A stretch of 64,000 bases of DNA from Paenalcaligenes suwonensis (GTDB lineage Bacteria; Pseudomonadota; Gammaproteobacteria; Burkholderiales; Burkholderiaceae_B), in NCBI RefSeq assembly GCF_011290505.1, contig NZ_JAANPV010000001.1, positions 434,001 to 498,000 on the forward strand. The letters run 5' to 3'. Below the pieces are notes generated by a model. It did not search any database and was not told the DNA's origin. It saw only the letters and a program-made list of their open reading frames with translations. This document shows, piece after piece, positions 46,453 to 56,533 of the stretch (position 1 is the stretch's first letter; the number at the start of each line of letters is the position of its first letter). The position numbers were made by a program, and so were the translations under genes.

Positions 46453-48351
46453 TTAGGCAGCAGCAGGGGGATCCAGCACTTCCAGAAGGCGGCAGGATAC
46501 CTCTAGCTGTAGCTCATCAATTTGGCAGATTTCTAGACGCAGTTGTTGACCACGCTCTAGGCTGCCTAAGCCGCCTACGCGTGTGGTCAGCGGGCAATTG
46601 TTGAAGCGTACCAAGTCTTCTTTAATAAAGGTGGCTTCTACCTGATGAATGTCTTGTTGCTGTAACCAACGCAATACCCAGTAGCGTTCGATGGTGTACT
46701 GGAAGTCGCTCCACGTGGTGTACTGCGAATCAAATGCCCCAATAATGGCGTATAGGTCGGCATCTTTGGGTTTGAAAGGGGCGACCAAGCGAGCCGATAC
46801 ACCGTGCTGGGCGGCGGCCAGGATTTGCCATTGGTTGACCAAGTCTACATAACGGCGCAGTGGCGATGTAGACCAGATATATTGCGGTACACCAATGCTC
46901 TCGTGTGGTGCAGCATGGGTAGACATGCGGGTGCGCATAGCCTGCTGTGAGCGGTAAATGCCAGGCAAGCCCAGTTGCACCAGCAAGCCACCCCATAAGC
47001 TGTTCGCCATAATCATGTATTCGGCGGTCAGCAAGCCCAAAGGCGCATTGCGCACACGTGGGATCAGGTTAATCGTGCTATCGGGGTCATCGGGTGGGCC
47101 TTGTAGATCAAAGGTGTATTCCACACGGTTGTTGTTCTCGGGTTTGCCGCGCACTTCGTCACGTTTGGCGGATAAACGGCGCGAAAACTGCCACAGGGGG
47201 CGTAGCCACTCTGCATAAGGCAAGTCTATGGTGTCGTTTTCTAGCGCTTCCAGTGTGACGTGTGGGTCTAAATCACTTTGTACTAGGTTTTCTTGTACAA
47301 CGATTTTTTCCAGTTTGGTTTCTGTGCTGAAAATTTCGCCTGTGCTGAGGCTACCCTCTACATAGAGAGAGAGCGTTGGGCGCTCTGCACCCGCTTGTAG
47401 CGAGAAGTGCTCTACAAACTCATGTGGCAACATGGGGATTTTTTGCCCCGGCATGTATACCGTAGACATACGTTTGCGAGCAATTTGGTCAAACTCGTTA
47501 TCACGCAAAATAGCCAAGCCTGGGGTGGCAATGTGCACCCCGATACGCACACGGTCGTCATCCAGCTTAGTCACAGACAGAGCATCGTCAATTTCTATAG
47601 TGCCTGCATCGTCTACTGAGTAGGCTTTTGCATCAGTAAGAGGCAAGCCATCTAAGAAGTCGCCCAGTTCCACGGGGGGGAGCTCAATACCGCGCGGGAA
47701 GTGCTGCGAGAAGAATCGGTAGCGATGCAGCGCTAAGGCACTGGGCCACGCATCCAGTTTCAGCAAGAGTTTTTCAGCACTTAACCCCGATTGCGTCACG
47801 GCCGCATCAAAGGCTTTCCATTCTTGGGTGTTTTTATCTGGGCTGATCAGCAACGAACCGGCTACGGCGGCAATCTCTGGGGGTAGCTCGCCATTTAACA
47901 TGGCGTCAGTCCATGCTTTTTGCTGAATTTCTTGTAGGCGTTTGCGTTCTATAGCGGCTAATGCTGCTTCTAGAATTTCAGGCGGAGCGGGGCGGTATAA
48001 GCCTCGGCCTTTACGGTGAAAATACGCAGGGGCACTATGTAACGCGAAAATCAGTGCGGTTTTTTCAATGGCATTGGGGGTGTGGCCAAAGTAGTCAGCA
48101 GCAAACTCAGTGGCCTGAAACTCTTCTTGGGGAGCGCATTCCCACAAAAATTTAATATCCAACGTTTGAGACAGCGTTTCTGCCTGCTCAAGCAGTGTAG
48201 TGGGGTCGGGTTGTTCAAATTCGAAAAACACCGTGTTTTTCTTGATTTTGCTGCGTTTCCCACTGGCAGACTCTACTTGCAGGGTACTGTCTGCGTCGGA
48301 AAAGATTTTTTCAGCTTTGAACTTACCGCTGTCTTCAAAAAGGACGTACAT
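46453..48351 (-). CDS. RNase II-family exoribonuclease (RNB domain)
   Basis: The 632-residue hydrolytic 3'-5' exoribonuclease has the RNB active-site region around DDAGTIEIDDALSVTKLDDDR (acidic residues binding magnesium), GVHIATPG, RMSTVYMPGQKIPMLP and RYVDLVNQWQ. The N-terminal cold-shock part is atypical (YVLFEDSGKFKAEKI) and the C-terminal S1-like part is short. It differs from E. coli RNase II and RNase R and is a beta-proteobacterial subtype. Confidence 0.9.
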   Translation of the reverse strand: MYVLFEDSGKFKAEKIFSDADSTLQVESASGKRSKIKKNTVFFEFEQPDPTTLLEQAETLSQTLDIKFLWECAPQEEFQATEFAADYFGHTPNAIEKTALIFALHSAPAYFHRKGRGLYRPAPPEILEAALAAIERKRLQEIQQKAWTDAMLNGELPPEIAAVAGSLLISPDKNTQEWKAFDAAVTQSGLSAEKLLLKLDAWPSALALHRYRFFSQHFPRGIELPPVELGDFLDGLPLTDAKAYSVDDAGTIEIDDALSVTKLDDDRVRIGVHIATPGLAILRDNEFDQIARKRMSTVYMPGQKIPMLPHEFVEHFSLQAGAERPTLSLYVEGSLSTGEIFSTETKLEKIVVQENLVQSDLDPHVTLEALENDTIDLPYAEWLRPLWQFSRRLSAKRDEVRGKPENNNRVEYTFDLQGPPDDPDSTINLIPRVRNAPLGLLTAEYMIMANSLWGGLLVQLGLPGIYRSQQAMRTRMSTHAAPHESIGVPQYIWSTSPLRRYVDLVNQWQILAAAQHGVSARLVAPFKPKDADLYAIIGAFDSQYTTWSDFQYTIERYWVLRWLQQQDIHQVEATFIKEDLVRFNNCPLTTRVGGLGSLERGQQLRLEICQIDELQLEVSCRLLEVLDPPAAA

Positions 48352-48372
48352 AAATCGGGTGTAACTTGGAAA

Positions 48373-48975
48373 CTAGGGATGGGTAGTAGTGCGGAGATTT
48401 TCTAGAATAAAAGCGAGCACATCGTCTTCGTATTCAGAGAAGTCAGAAATTCCGTGATCACTACCTTGTATGATTTTGCCTTGGCTACCCGCATAGTGTT
48501 CGGCCATTTCTTGCCAGTTCAACACTTCATCACCGGTGCACGCTAATAAGTAATAGCGTTGCGGATCATGTGGAGGGGTTTGGGCCAATGCTTCCAACTC
48601 AGAAACGTATTGCTCTAAAAAATGGAAAGGCTCGTCACTATGAAATAGGGTGTGCGATCCCACGTGTTTGCGTAGGTCGCGTGCCGCATGCACGACTGGG
48701 TTTAGTAACACAGCCGGTGCGTGATAATGTTCAGCCAGGTGAGCAGCATAGTACCCGCCCAATGATGAACCTACTATGACTAGTGGTTGTTCGGGGTGGG
48801 TGGACTGATGCTGTTCAACCAGTTGGTGACACAGGGCGATAGTGTCTGCGGGGCTGGCGGGTAATTGTGGGCATACCCACGATTGTTCCAGCCCGAGGTT
48901 CCGTAGTCGTTCTGCCAAACGTTGTGCTTTAAACGAGGCAGGGGAAGAACGAAAGCCGTGCAGATAGAGAATCAT
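48373..48975 (-). CDS. yqiA: YqiA/YcfP-family alpha/beta hydrolase
   Basis: The 200-residue esterase-like protein starts ILYLHGFRSSPASFKAQ, has the nucleophile serine in GSSLGGYYA, LNPVVHAARDL and the late acid/histidine (GDEVL, GSDHGISDF). The start is ATG 48975; a longer frame to 49035 overlaps mpl. YqiA-type proteins hydrolyse short acyl esters in vitro; the natural role is not clear. It lies between mpl and the RNase gene. Confidence 0.88.
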   Translation of the reverse strand: MILYLHGFRSSPASFKAQRLAERLRNLGLEQSWVCPQLPASPADTIALCHQLVEQHQSTHPEQPLVIVGSSLGGYYAAHLAEHYHAPAVLLNPVVHAARDLRKHVGSHTLFHSDEPFHFLEQYVSELEALAQTPPHDPQRYYLLACTGDEVLNWQEMAEHYAGSQGKIIQGSDHGISDFSEYEDDVLAFILENLRTTTHP

Positions 48976-48985
48976 GATGTGTACT

Positions 48986-50350
48986 TTAGGCTGTAGCGGA
49001 CAGAGCATCCAGCAATTTTTGGTGTATGCCACCAAAGCCGCCGTTACTCATGACCACAATATGGTCGCCAGGTTGTGCTTGAGCAGCGATGGCGCTGATC
49101 ATGCTAGTTAAATCATGCCACACCGAGGCTTTTTCACCCAGTGGGGACAGTACGGACGCAGCATCCCAACCCAGCATGTGTTTGCCTTGGGCTTCACCAT
49201 AGCAGAAGCTAAGGTCGGCTTCTTGTAGGGCGGTAGGTAATCTAGCCGCCATAGCACCCAGTTTCATGGTGTTGGAGCGCGGTTCTAATACAGCCAGAAT
49301 ACGGGCATTACCTACTTTGGCGCGTACGCCTTCTAAGGTGAGAGCAATGGCTGTAGGGTGGTGAGCGAAATCGTCGTAGACCTTGATGCGGTTTACTTCG
49401 CCACGCAGTTCCATACGGCGCTTTACGCCTTTGAAGTTAGAGAGTGCGTCGCAGGCTGCTGCAGCCGACACACCAGCACTTTGTGCTGCGGCAATAGCAG
49501 CCAAGGCGTTTTGTATGTTGTACGAGCCTGTGAGTTCCCACTGAATGCGGCCACATAGCTCTTGTTGATGGTACACCAGCAGTTCGTTACCTTCTTGTAC
49601 GGCATGCCATTCACCGCCATCGCCAAAGCGGGTCACGGGAGTCCAACATCCACGTTGCAACACATGATCTATATTAGAGTCTTGTGCGGGGGCGATAATC
49701 AGCCCTTCTGCGGGGATGGTGCGTACTAAGTGGTGGAATTGCGTTTCTATCGCCGCCAGATCAGGGAATATATCGGCGTGATCGTATTCCAAGTTATTCA
49801 AAATAGCGGTGCGTGGTCGGTAGTGTACAAACTTAGAGCGCTTATCAAAGAACGCCGTGTCGTACTCATCGGCTTCGATGACGAAATAACGTTGTTCGGG
49901 TTGATAGCGTGCAGATAAGCCCAGATCAGGGGCTACGCCGCCAATCAGAAAATTAGGTTGCAGGCCGGCATGCTCAAGAATCCACGCCAACATAGAGCTG
50001 GTTGTGGTTTTGCCATGTGTGCCTGCAACAGCCAGCACGTGCTGGTTGCGTAGTATATGTTCGCCTAGCCATTGGGGGCCTGATATATAGGGCAGCCCTT
50101 GGTTGAGGATGGCCTCCATCAGCGGGTTGCCGCGTGACACTACGTTACCAACTATATATAGATCAGGGTTAAGTTGTGTCTGGCTAGCATCAAAACCTTC
50201 AATTAGGTTGATGCCTTGTTCTTCCAGCTGGGTACTCATGGGGGGGTAAACGCCTGCATCACAACCTGTAACGGTCATGCCAGCAGAACGTGCGATTAGG
50301 GCCAAACCGCCCATGAATGTGCCGCAGATGCCTAAAATATGTACGTGCAT
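48986..50350 (-). CDS. mpl: UDP-MurNAc tripeptide recycling ligase Mpl
   Basis: Mpl rejoins UDP-N-acetylmuramate to the L-Ala-gamma-D-Glu-mDap tripeptide salvaged from old peptidoglycan. The 454-residue Mur ligase has HILGICGTFMGGLA, AGTHGKTTTSSML (ATP loop near 109-121), EADEYDTAFFDKRSKF and DDFAHHPTAI. The DDFAHHP motif and overall length fit Mpl rather than MurC. It heads the minus-strand block. Confidence 0.95.
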   Translation of the reverse strand: MHVHILGICGTFMGGLALIARSAGMTVTGCDAGVYPPMSTQLEEQGINLIEGFDASQTQLNPDLYIVGNVVSRGNPLMEAILNQGLPYISGPQWLGEHILRNQHVLAVAGTHGKTTTSSMLAWILEHAGLQPNFLIGGVAPDLGLSARYQPEQRYFVIEADEYDTAFFDKRSKFVHYRPRTAILNNLEYDHADIFPDLAAIETQFHHLVRTIPAEGLIIAPAQDSNIDHVLQRGCWTPVTRFGDGGEWHAVQEGNELLVYHQQELCGRIQWELTGSYNIQNALAAIAAAQSAGVSAAAACDALSNFKGVKRRMELRGEVNRIKVYDDFAHHPTAIALTLEGVRAKVGNARILAVLEPRSNTMKLGAMAARLPTALQEADLSFCYGEAQGKHMLGWDAASVLSPLGEKASVWHDLTSMISAIAAQAQPGDHIVVMSNGGFGGIHQKLLDALSATA

Positions 50351-50442
50351 GGGAAACCTCCGGCGTTCATTGTAGTCAGTTATGTATTAGCTTGGGTAGA
50401 GTGTGTACAGTAGTATTTAGGCAGTTCAAATTGAGCAGAAAT

Positions 50443-50943
50443 ATGGATAGACGCAATTTTATGAAAGGCTGCGCTGCAGCGGGACTGTTTGGGACAGGTA
50501 TACCCTCAGTCTGGGCGGCTGATGCCACAGTTGGGGATTTCTACCAACAGTCTTTCTCTACCCTAGAGGGTGAGAGCCGGAGCATGGCAGACTACTTGGG
50601 TAAACCGCTGCTGGTGAACTTCTGGGCGACATGGTGCCCGCCTTGCGTAAAAGAAATGCCAGACCTTGATGCGCTCAGCCAAGAATTCCCAGATGTGCGT
50701 TTTCTGGGCGTTGCTGTCGATACCGTGGGAAATGTGAACAAGTTCTTGCTGAAAACGCCAGTGAGCTATGACATTCTGGTGGCTGGTCATCGCGGCATAC
50801 AGATCATGCGTGATTTAGGTAACCGACAAGGTGGTTTACCGTACACAATGCTGTTTGATAGCGAAGGTACGGAGCAACATCGTGTGTTGGGGCAAATTGC
50901 GAAGGCCTCGTTAGCGATAGAATTGGCAAGCCTTGCTGGGTAG
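50443..50943 (+). CDS. TlpA-like thioredoxin-fold protein with Tat-type signal
   Basis: This exported redox protein of 166 residues has a twin-arginine signal DRRNFMKGCAAAGLFG followed by AVWA-like cleavage at about residue 26. The TlpA fold carries the active-site CPPC in NFWATWCPPCVKEMPDL, then VGNVNKFLLK and cis-proline GLPYT. It probably acts in periplasmic disulfide reduction or cytochrome maturation. It is divergent from mpl and 94 bp ahead of aroQ. Confidence 0.9.
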   Translation: MDRRNFMKGCAAAGLFGTGIPSVWAADATVGDFYQQSFSTLEGESRSMADYLGKPLLVNFWATWCPPCVKEMPDLDALSQEFPDVRFLGVAVDTVGNVNKFLLKTPVSYDILVAGHRGIQIMRDLGNRQGGLPYTMLFDSEGTEQHRVLGQIAKASLAIELASLAG

Positions 50944-51037
50944 GCGTAGAATTGTGTGGATGCTATGATGCGGTATTTATAGACATTTAGCGCATTTTGG
51001 CGTAAAAAGTCGAACTGTCTCCACGAAAAGATAAAGC

Positions 51038-51472
51038 ATGGCGCAAAACATTCTGGTTCTGCATGGGCCCAATTTGAATCTGCTCGGTATGCGTGAGCCC
51101 GATATTTATGGGCGGCAAACACTAGCGGATATCAACTCACATCTGACGGATGTGGCCACTGGTATGGGTGCTCAATGTCATGTTTTCCAAAGCAATCACG
51201 AAGGTGTTCTGGTAGACCGCATTCAAGCGGCTGCTGGGGAACATATTGATTACATCATCATTAATGCTGGCGCCTACACACACACCAGTGTGGCGATTCG
51301 TGATGCTTTGGCTGCAGTATCTATTCCTTTCGTGGAGGTTCATCTTTCAAACGTATATCAGCGGGAAGCTTTTCGCCATCATTCGTATCTGTCTGCGATG
51401 GCTAAAGGTGTTATTGTGGGGCTGGGTGCATATGGCTACGAAGCAGCATTGCGCTTTGCCTTGGCACAGTAA
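51038..51472 (+). CDS. aroQ: 3-dehydroquinate dehydratase, type II
   Basis: This 144-residue shikimate-pathway enzyme converts 3-dehydroquinate to 3-dehydroshikimate. It has the type-II signature [20 protein letters not shown] near the start, [28 protein letters not shown] and [17 protein letters not shown], which carries the catalytic Tyr, His and Arg set. It precedes accB, the common order in this group. Confidence 0.97.
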   Translation: MAQNILVLHGPNLNLLGMREPDIYGRQTLADINSHLTDVATGMGAQCHVFQSNHEGVLVDRIQAAAGEHIDYIIINAGAYTHTSVAIRDALAAVSIPFVEVHLSNVYQREAFRHHSYLSAMAKGVIVGLGAYGYEAALRFALAQ

Positions 51473-51557
51473 ATTTCGCTAATGGATATGTCCGATTTGA
51501 CCAATTTTTTCCGCACCGTATCAGCTTTGGCCTGAGGCGGTGCAGCAGGATGCACGC

Positions 51558-52022
51558 ATGGATCTTAGAAAACTCAAAACCCTGATTGACCTAGTAGCAG
51601 AATCTGATATTTCTGAACTGGAAGTAACTGAAGGTGATGGCAAAGTCCGCATCGTAAAAGCATCTGCCGCTGCTGCACAGCAAGTGGTATATGCCGCTCC
51701 CCAAGCCGCTATGCCTGTTGCTGCTCCTGCAGCCGCTGCTGCACCTGCTGCAGCACCCGCCGCTGACGCAGCGCCTGCCGCTCCAGCTGGTCACGTTGTA
51801 CCTGCTCCAATGGTTGGTACTTTCTACCGTGCTCCTAACCCAGGTGCAGCACCCTTTGTAGAAGTAGGTCAATCCGTGAAAGAAGGTGATGCTCTGTGCA
51901 TTATCGAAGCGATGAAACTGCTGAACGAAATTGAAGCAGACAAGAGCGGTGTGATTAAAGAAATCCTGATTGAAAACGGTGAACCCGTTGAATTTGGTCA
52001 ACCTCTGTTCGTGATCGGCTAA
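51558..52022 (+). CDS. accB: Biotin carboxyl carrier protein of acetyl-CoA carboxylase
   Basis: This carrier of about 154 residues holds the biotin that shuttles CO2 for fatty-acid synthesis. An N-terminal domain ([16 protein letters not shown]) is followed by a long Ala/Pro linker (about 45-80) and the biotinyl domain with biotin lysine in [20 protein letters not shown] 51558 has AGGA 7 bp upstream. The accC start is 4 bp after its stop. Confidence 0.96.
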   Translation: MDLRKLKTLIDLVAESDISELEVTEGDGKVRIVKASAAAAQQVVYAAPQAAMPVAAPAAAAAPAAAPAADAAPAAPAGHVVPAPMVGTFYRAPNPGAAPFVEVGQSVKEGDALCIIEAMKLLNEIEADKSGVIKEILIENGEPVEFGQPLFVIG

Positions 52023-52026
52023 GTCC

Positions 52027-53373
52027 ATGTTTGACAAGATCCTCATTGCCAACCGGGGCGAAATCGCCCTACGTATCCAGCGCGCATGTCGTGAAATGGG
52101 CATCAAAACGGTGGTGGTGCACTCGGATGTTGACCGTGAAGCCAAGTATGTACGATTGGCTGACGAGTCCGTGTGTATTGGTCCAGCGCAGGCTCGCGAC
52201 AGCTACTTGAGCATGCCCGCCATTATTTCTGCTGCCGAAGTTACCGATGCCGAAGCCATTCACCCTGGCTACGGTTTCTTGGCTGAAAATGCCGACTTTG
52301 CCGAGCGTGTGGAAAAATCCGGGTTTGTCTTCATTGGTCCACGTCCTGAAACCATTCGCCTGATGGGCGATAAGGTGACTGCCAAGAAAACCATGATCGA
52401 AGCAGGTGTACCGGTAGTACCGGGCTCTGCTGGTGCCTTGCCGGATGACCCTCAAGAAATCATTCGTATTGCTCGTGATATCGGGTATCCAGTGATTGTT
52501 AAAGCCTCTGGTGGTGGCGGTGGCCGCGGTATGCGCGTGGTCTTCACCGAAGGTTCACTGCTGACAGCCGTCGCGACAACGCGTACTGAAGCTGCAGCAG
52601 CCTTTAACAATCCCGAGGTATACATGGAAAAATACCTCGAGAACCCACGTCACATCGAAATTCAAGTGATGGCTGACGGTGGCCGTAATGCGGTCTGGCT
52701 GGGCGAGCGTGATTGCTCCATGCAGCGTAGACACCAAAAAGTTATAGAAGAAGCACCTGCACCAGGTATTCCTCGCAAGCTGATCGAACGTATTGGCGAT
52801 CGCTGTGTAGAAGCATGTAAAAAACTGGGCTATCGCGGTGCTGGTACGTTTGAGTTCTTGTATGAAAACGGTGAGTTCTACTTTATCGAGATGAACACCC
52901 GTATTCAGGTTGAGCACACTGTGACTGAAATGATCACAGGCTTAGACTTGATTCAAGAGCAAATCAAAATTGCCGCAGGCGAGAAGTTCACATTGCGTCA
53001 GCGTGACATCGTGTTTGAAGGCCACTCTATAGAGTGCCGTATCAACGCTGAAGACGCATTCAAGTTCATTCCTAGCCCAGGGAAAATCACCAACTGGCAC
53101 ACACCAGGGGGCCCCGGCGTACGTATGGACTCGCATGTGTACTCTGGTTACACAGTTCCGCCTAATTATGATTCCATGATTGCGAAGCTGATTACCTACG
53201 GTGCTACACGTGAACAAGCGATTGCACGTATGTCTATCGCCTTGTCTGAAATGGTGGTGGAAGGTATTAAAACCAACATTCCACTGCATCGTGAACTGAT
53301 GCAAGATGGGGCATTCCGCGAAGGCGGTGCCAGCATCCACTATTTAGAACAAAAACTTGCCCAACGCCCATAA
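52027..53373 (+). CDS. accC: Acetyl-CoA carboxylase biotin carboxylase subunit
   Basis: AccC carboxylates the biotin on AccB with ATP and bicarbonate. The 448-residue ATP-grasp protein has [16 protein letters not shown], the glycine-rich [14 protein letters not shown], the [10 protein letters not shown] segment, [14 protein letters not shown] with the catalytic residues and [10 protein letters not shown]. Length is standard. It is coupled to accB and ended by a terminator. Confidence 0.98.
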   Translation: MFDKILIANRGEIALRIQRACREMGIKTVVVHSDVDREAKYVRLADESVCIGPAQARDSYLSMPAIISAAEVTDAEAIHPGYGFLAENADFAERVEKSGFVFIGPRPETIRLMGDKVTAKKTMIEAGVPVVPGSAGALPDDPQEIIRIARDIGYPVIVKASGGGGGRGMRVVFTEGSLLTAVATTRTEAAAAFNNPEVYMEKYLENPRHIEIQVMADGGRNAVWLGERDCSMQRRHQKVIEEAPAPGIPRKLIERIGDRCVEACKKLGYRGAGTFEFLYENGEFYFIEMNTRIQVEHTVTEMITGLDLIQEQIKIAAGEKFTLRQRDIVFEGHSIECRINAEDAFKFIPSPGKITNWHTPGGPGVRMDSHVYSGYTVPPNYDSMIAKLITYGATREQAIARMSIALSEMVVEGIKTNIPLHRELMQDGAFREGGASIHYLEQKLAQRP

Positions 53374-53391
53374 GGCAAACGGTAAAATAAG

Positions 53392-53421
53392 AACAGGGGT
53401 TTAGTACCCCTGTTTTCTTTT
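53392..53421 (+). terminator. Intrinsic terminator after accC
   Basis: AACAGGGGT (53392-53400) and ACCCCTGTT (53406-53414) form a perfect stem with a TTAGT loop, followed by a T-rich run just ahead of the prmA ribosome site. Confidence 0.85.
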
Positions 53422-53436
53422 TGGTGGGAATTGATT

Positions 53437-54357
53437 ATGCGAGAACTGATACTGCATTGCAGCGAGCAACAAGCGGAAAGCTTGTCCGATGCCTTGCTGG
53501 AACTGGGCGTGCTGTCGGTGTCGGTTGAAGATGCTGATGAACACACCGAGCAAGAAAAACCGTTGTTTGGCGAGCCAGGTATGGAGCCAGAAGTCTTGGC
53601 GTGGCAACGTAACCGTGTGGTTGCTCTATTGCCTGAAGACGTAGAGCCTGAAGACATAGTTGCGCAGCTTAACGAGCAGTCTGATGTGGCGATACCGGCT
53701 ACAGCATGGTCCGTGCGTGACGTACCCGATAGCGACTGGGTGCGTATTACCCAAGCGCAATTTGGCCCCATACGTGTGGGCGACAAAGTATTGATCGTGC
53801 CGAGTTGGCACCGAGATGATCCTGACCTTGTCATACCCGAGCAGGGCGACGAAGGTGGGATACGTATAGAATTAGATCCAGGCCTAGCCTTTGGTACAGG
53901 TAGTCATCCTACTACCCACTTGTGTTTGCATTGGTTGGCTGAGGCTGCCTTAACCGATCAGACCGTGCTAGATTATGGTTGTGGCTCAGGTATTTTGGCT
54001 ATTGCAGCCAAAAAACTGGGTGCGAGCAACGTCGATGCCGTGGACATTGATGCGCAAGCCGTCAGCTCCACTACCTATAACGCCGAAGTGAATCAGGTAG
54101 CGATCAACGCAAGCTTGCCGGATGCGCTGGGCGATGGGCACTACGATGTAGTGGTTGCCAATATCTTATCTGGCCCACTTAAAGTGATGGCCTCTATGTT
54201 ATGTGGGCGAGTACGTCCGGGCGGCTACTTGGCGTTGTCCGGTATTTTGGATTGGCAGGCAGAAGAGTTGATTGAAGCCTATGCGCCATGGATTCCTATG
54301 CAGGTATGGCAAGAGCGTGAAGGCTGGATATGTTTGGCAGGTCGCCGACCCGCTTAA
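53437..54357 (+). CDS. prmA: Ribosomal protein L11 methyltransferase
   Basis: PrmA trimethylates ribosomal protein L11. The 306-residue protein has an N-terminal substrate domain and a SAM-binding domain with DPGLAFGTGSHPTTHLCL and LDYGCGSGILAIAAKKLGA, then VVANILSGPL. ATG 53437 is preferred (GGGAA upstream) over TTG 53431. Confidence 0.95.
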   Translation: MRELILHCSEQQAESLSDALLELGVLSVSVEDADEHTEQEKPLFGEPGMEPEVLAWQRNRVVALLPEDVEPEDIVAQLNEQSDVAIPATAWSVRDVPDSDWVRITQAQFGPIRVGDKVLIVPSWHRDDPDLVIPEQGDEGGIRIELDPGLAFGTGSHPTTHLCLHWLAEAALTDQTVLDYGCGSGILAIAAKKLGASNVDAVDIDAQAVSSTTYNAEVNQVAINASLPDALGDGHYDVVVANILSGPLKVMASMLCGRVRPGGYLALSGILDWQAEELIEAYAPWIPMQVWQEREGWICLAGRRPA

Positions 54358-54367
54358 GTAGGTAGTG

Positions 54368-55540
54368 ATGGCTATGGAACTGGTAACGCTTTGTCCTCAT
54401 TGTCAGACCCGTTTTACGATAAACGTTGAACAGTTGCAGCGCCGCAAAGGCTATATACGCTGTCCACAATGCTCGGCTATTTTTGATGGTTTTGAGCAGG
54501 TGGTTCCTGAAGGGCCTCAGCCACAAACGCCACGTTCGGTGACGCAAGCGGACGGTCTACAGCGTTGGCAGCCTGAGGCGGCGCCAGTTCCAATAACGCC
54601 CACTCCTGAGCCAGTCGCGCCCGAACCTCCGGTTGCGCCTGCTGTCGTGTATGTACCAGAGCGGGCTGAAGAGGCCGATGATTATTCGGACTACGACGAT
54701 ATAACGGAAGACGAAGAAGACCACACCTCAATGCCAGACGAGGTGCCAACGGCTGACCCAGTGCAGTGGATATCGGCCCGCTATGAACCGCCAGTTGATG
54801 AAGTTCATGAGCCTATTTACGAAGACCCCGACGAGCACGATCACAACCCACATGGCGAGGAGCACGAGGATAGATTCTTTGTTCCCCCGCGCAGCAGTGG
54901 GGTATTGGCGCGTGAGCGTGAACCCGCATGGCGCATAGGTGCGGCAGAGGAAGACGATACGTCGCCCGTTTTTATTGCCAGCGGTCGCAGAGGGCATGAC
55001 AACGATAGATCGTACCATCGTTATGATGAGCCACACGATTTGCCTCGCAGTTTGCGCTTGGTGCGTTTTTTCTGGATGGTAGTGGCCTTAATTCTACTGG
55101 TAGTGCTTGCTGTACAGGCCTTATATGTGTTTCGTTTGCAGATCGCTAATGCGGTGCCAATGACACGCCCTGTGCTGGAAGCGTTGTGCGAGAAAGTAGG
55201 GTGTACAGTCCCTTATGTACGCAATATAGCGGACATTAAAGTGGTGTCTTCTGCGTTGCAGGTTCAGCAAGCAGGCTCTGGAAGCACCATGAAGCAGTAT
55301 CAGTTACGAGTGCGACTGCGTAACGCGGATGATCAGGCGCAAGAGTGGCCCACATTGGTGGTAACGTTTACTGATGTGGCTGCTGCGGTAGTATCTCGTG
55401 TAGAAGTACAGCCTAAGAAGTACTTAAGTGCCCAACAACTGGCACAACCGTTTGCGGCGCAGTCAGAAATTGAGTTTGTGTTGCCTGTGCAGTCAGCAAC
55501 ACGTATCAATGGTTATAAAATCGATAAATATTTTAGGTAG
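54368..55540 (+). CDS. Zinc-ribbon and DUF3426 membrane protein
   Basis: The protein has about 390 residues. It starts with an MJ0042-type zinc finger (CPHCQTRF and RCPQCSAIFDGF), has a long acidic and proline-rich low-complexity part (about 45-200), one membrane helix (about 232-255) and a periplasmic DUF3426 domain with two close cysteines (LCEKVGC). Such proteins are common behind prmA in betaproteobacteria and have no settled function. ATG 54374 is an alternative start. Confidence 0.85.
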   Translation: MAMELVTLCPHCQTRFTINVEQLQRRKGYIRCPQCSAIFDGFEQVVPEGPQPQTPRSVTQADGLQRWQPEAAPVPITPTPEPVAPEPPVAPAVVYVPERAEEADDYSDYDDITEDEEDHTSMPDEVPTADPVQWISARYEPPVDEVHEPIYEDPDEHDHNPHGEEHEDRFFVPPRSSGVLAREREPAWRIGAAEEDDTSPVFIASGRRGHDNDRSYHRYDEPHDLPRSLRLVRFFWMVVALILLVVLAVQALYVFRLQIANAVPMTRPVLEALCEKVGCTVPYVRNIADIKVVSSALQVQQAGSGSTMKQYQLRVRLRNADDQAQEWPTLVVTFTDVAAAVVSRVEVQPKKYLSAQQLAQPFAAQSEIEFVLPVQSATRINGYKIDKYFR

Positions 55541-55544
55541 GCTT

Positions 55545-56486
55545 ATGTCTGAGCGAATTCTGGTATGTGGGTCGTTGGCTTTTGATACCATCACGGTGTT
55601 TGAGGGTCATTTTAAAGATCACATCTTACCTGATAGTGTGAAATCACTAAGTGTGTCGTTCTTGGTTCCTAACATGCGCAAAGAGTATGGCGGTTGTGCA
55701 GGAAATATTTCCTACAACCTGAATTTGCTAGGTGCGCAAGCCGTACCGGTAGGCACTATTGGTGTGGATGCACAGGATTACCTGCAATACATGCGTAATC
55801 TGGGTATAGATACCAGCATGATTCAAATGCGTCCCGATACCTTCTCGGCACAGTGTCATATCACTACCGATTTAGATGGTAATCAAATTGCGGCATTTCA
55901 TCCCGGTGCGATGCAGTACTCCAGCGAAAATGATTTGTCAGGCCAAGAGGCGGCGTGGGCGATTGTGGCCCCCGACTCCAAAGAAGGCATGTTTGCCAAT
56001 GCTGAGCGCCTGCATAAACAAGGCACGCCTTTTATTTTCGATTTGGGCCAAGCCATGCCATTATTTGATGGCGACGATTTGCAGCGCATGATTACGCTGG
56101 CCAGTATTTTGACGGCGAATGATTACGAGGCCGAAGTGATAGAGCAGCGCACTAAGCGTTCTATCCAGGAAATTGCGGGCGAGTTACAAGCTGTGATCAT
56201 TACGCGTGGAAGCGAAGGCGCGACCCTGTATACTGACGGACAGGAAACCGCTATTGCCCCTATAGTCATCAAAGACGTAGCAGATCCTACCGGATGTGGT
56301 GATGCACACCGTGCTGGTCTGTTGTATGGATTGGCTAAGGGTTGGAGTCTTTACGATTCTTGTTGCTTGGGGAATGTAATGGGCGGGATTAAAATCACTT
56401 CCCAAGGTCCTCAGAACCATCAGCCTTCCAGTGCGGAAATCAGTGCACTGCTGAAGCAGAATTACGATTTGGATGTGAAGTTTTAA
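55545..56486 (+). CDS. PfkB-family carbohydrate kinase, adenosine-kinase-like
   Basis: This 313-residue ribokinase-fold enzyme has ILVCGSLAFDTITVFEG at the start, the substrate signature EYGGCAGNISYNLNLLG, TANDYEAEV, ITRGSEGATLY and the anion hole/base DPTGCGDAHRAGLLYGLAKG. Such proteins phosphorylate sugars or nucleosides; adenosine-kinase-like activity is likely from the overall pattern. ATG 55545 has AGGTAGG upstream; a longer frame lies inside the DUF3426 gene. Confidence 0.9.
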   Translation: MSERILVCGSLAFDTITVFEGHFKDHILPDSVKSLSVSFLVPNMRKEYGGCAGNISYNLNLLGAQAVPVGTIGVDAQDYLQYMRNLGIDTSMIQMRPDTFSAQCHITTDLDGNQIAAFHPGAMQYSSENDLSGQEAAWAIVAPDSKEGMFANAERLHKQGTPFIFDLGQAMPLFDGDDLQRMITLASILTANDYEAEVIEQRTKRSIQEIAGELQAVIITRGSEGATLYTDGQETAIAPIVIKDVADPTGCGDAHRAGLLYGLAKGWSLYDSCCLGNVMGGIKITSQGPQNHQPSSAEISALLKQNYDLDVKF

Positions 56487-56533
56487 GGCATCGTGCCTTG
56501 AGCGAATATTGTCCGTATTTACATGGAGTACAT

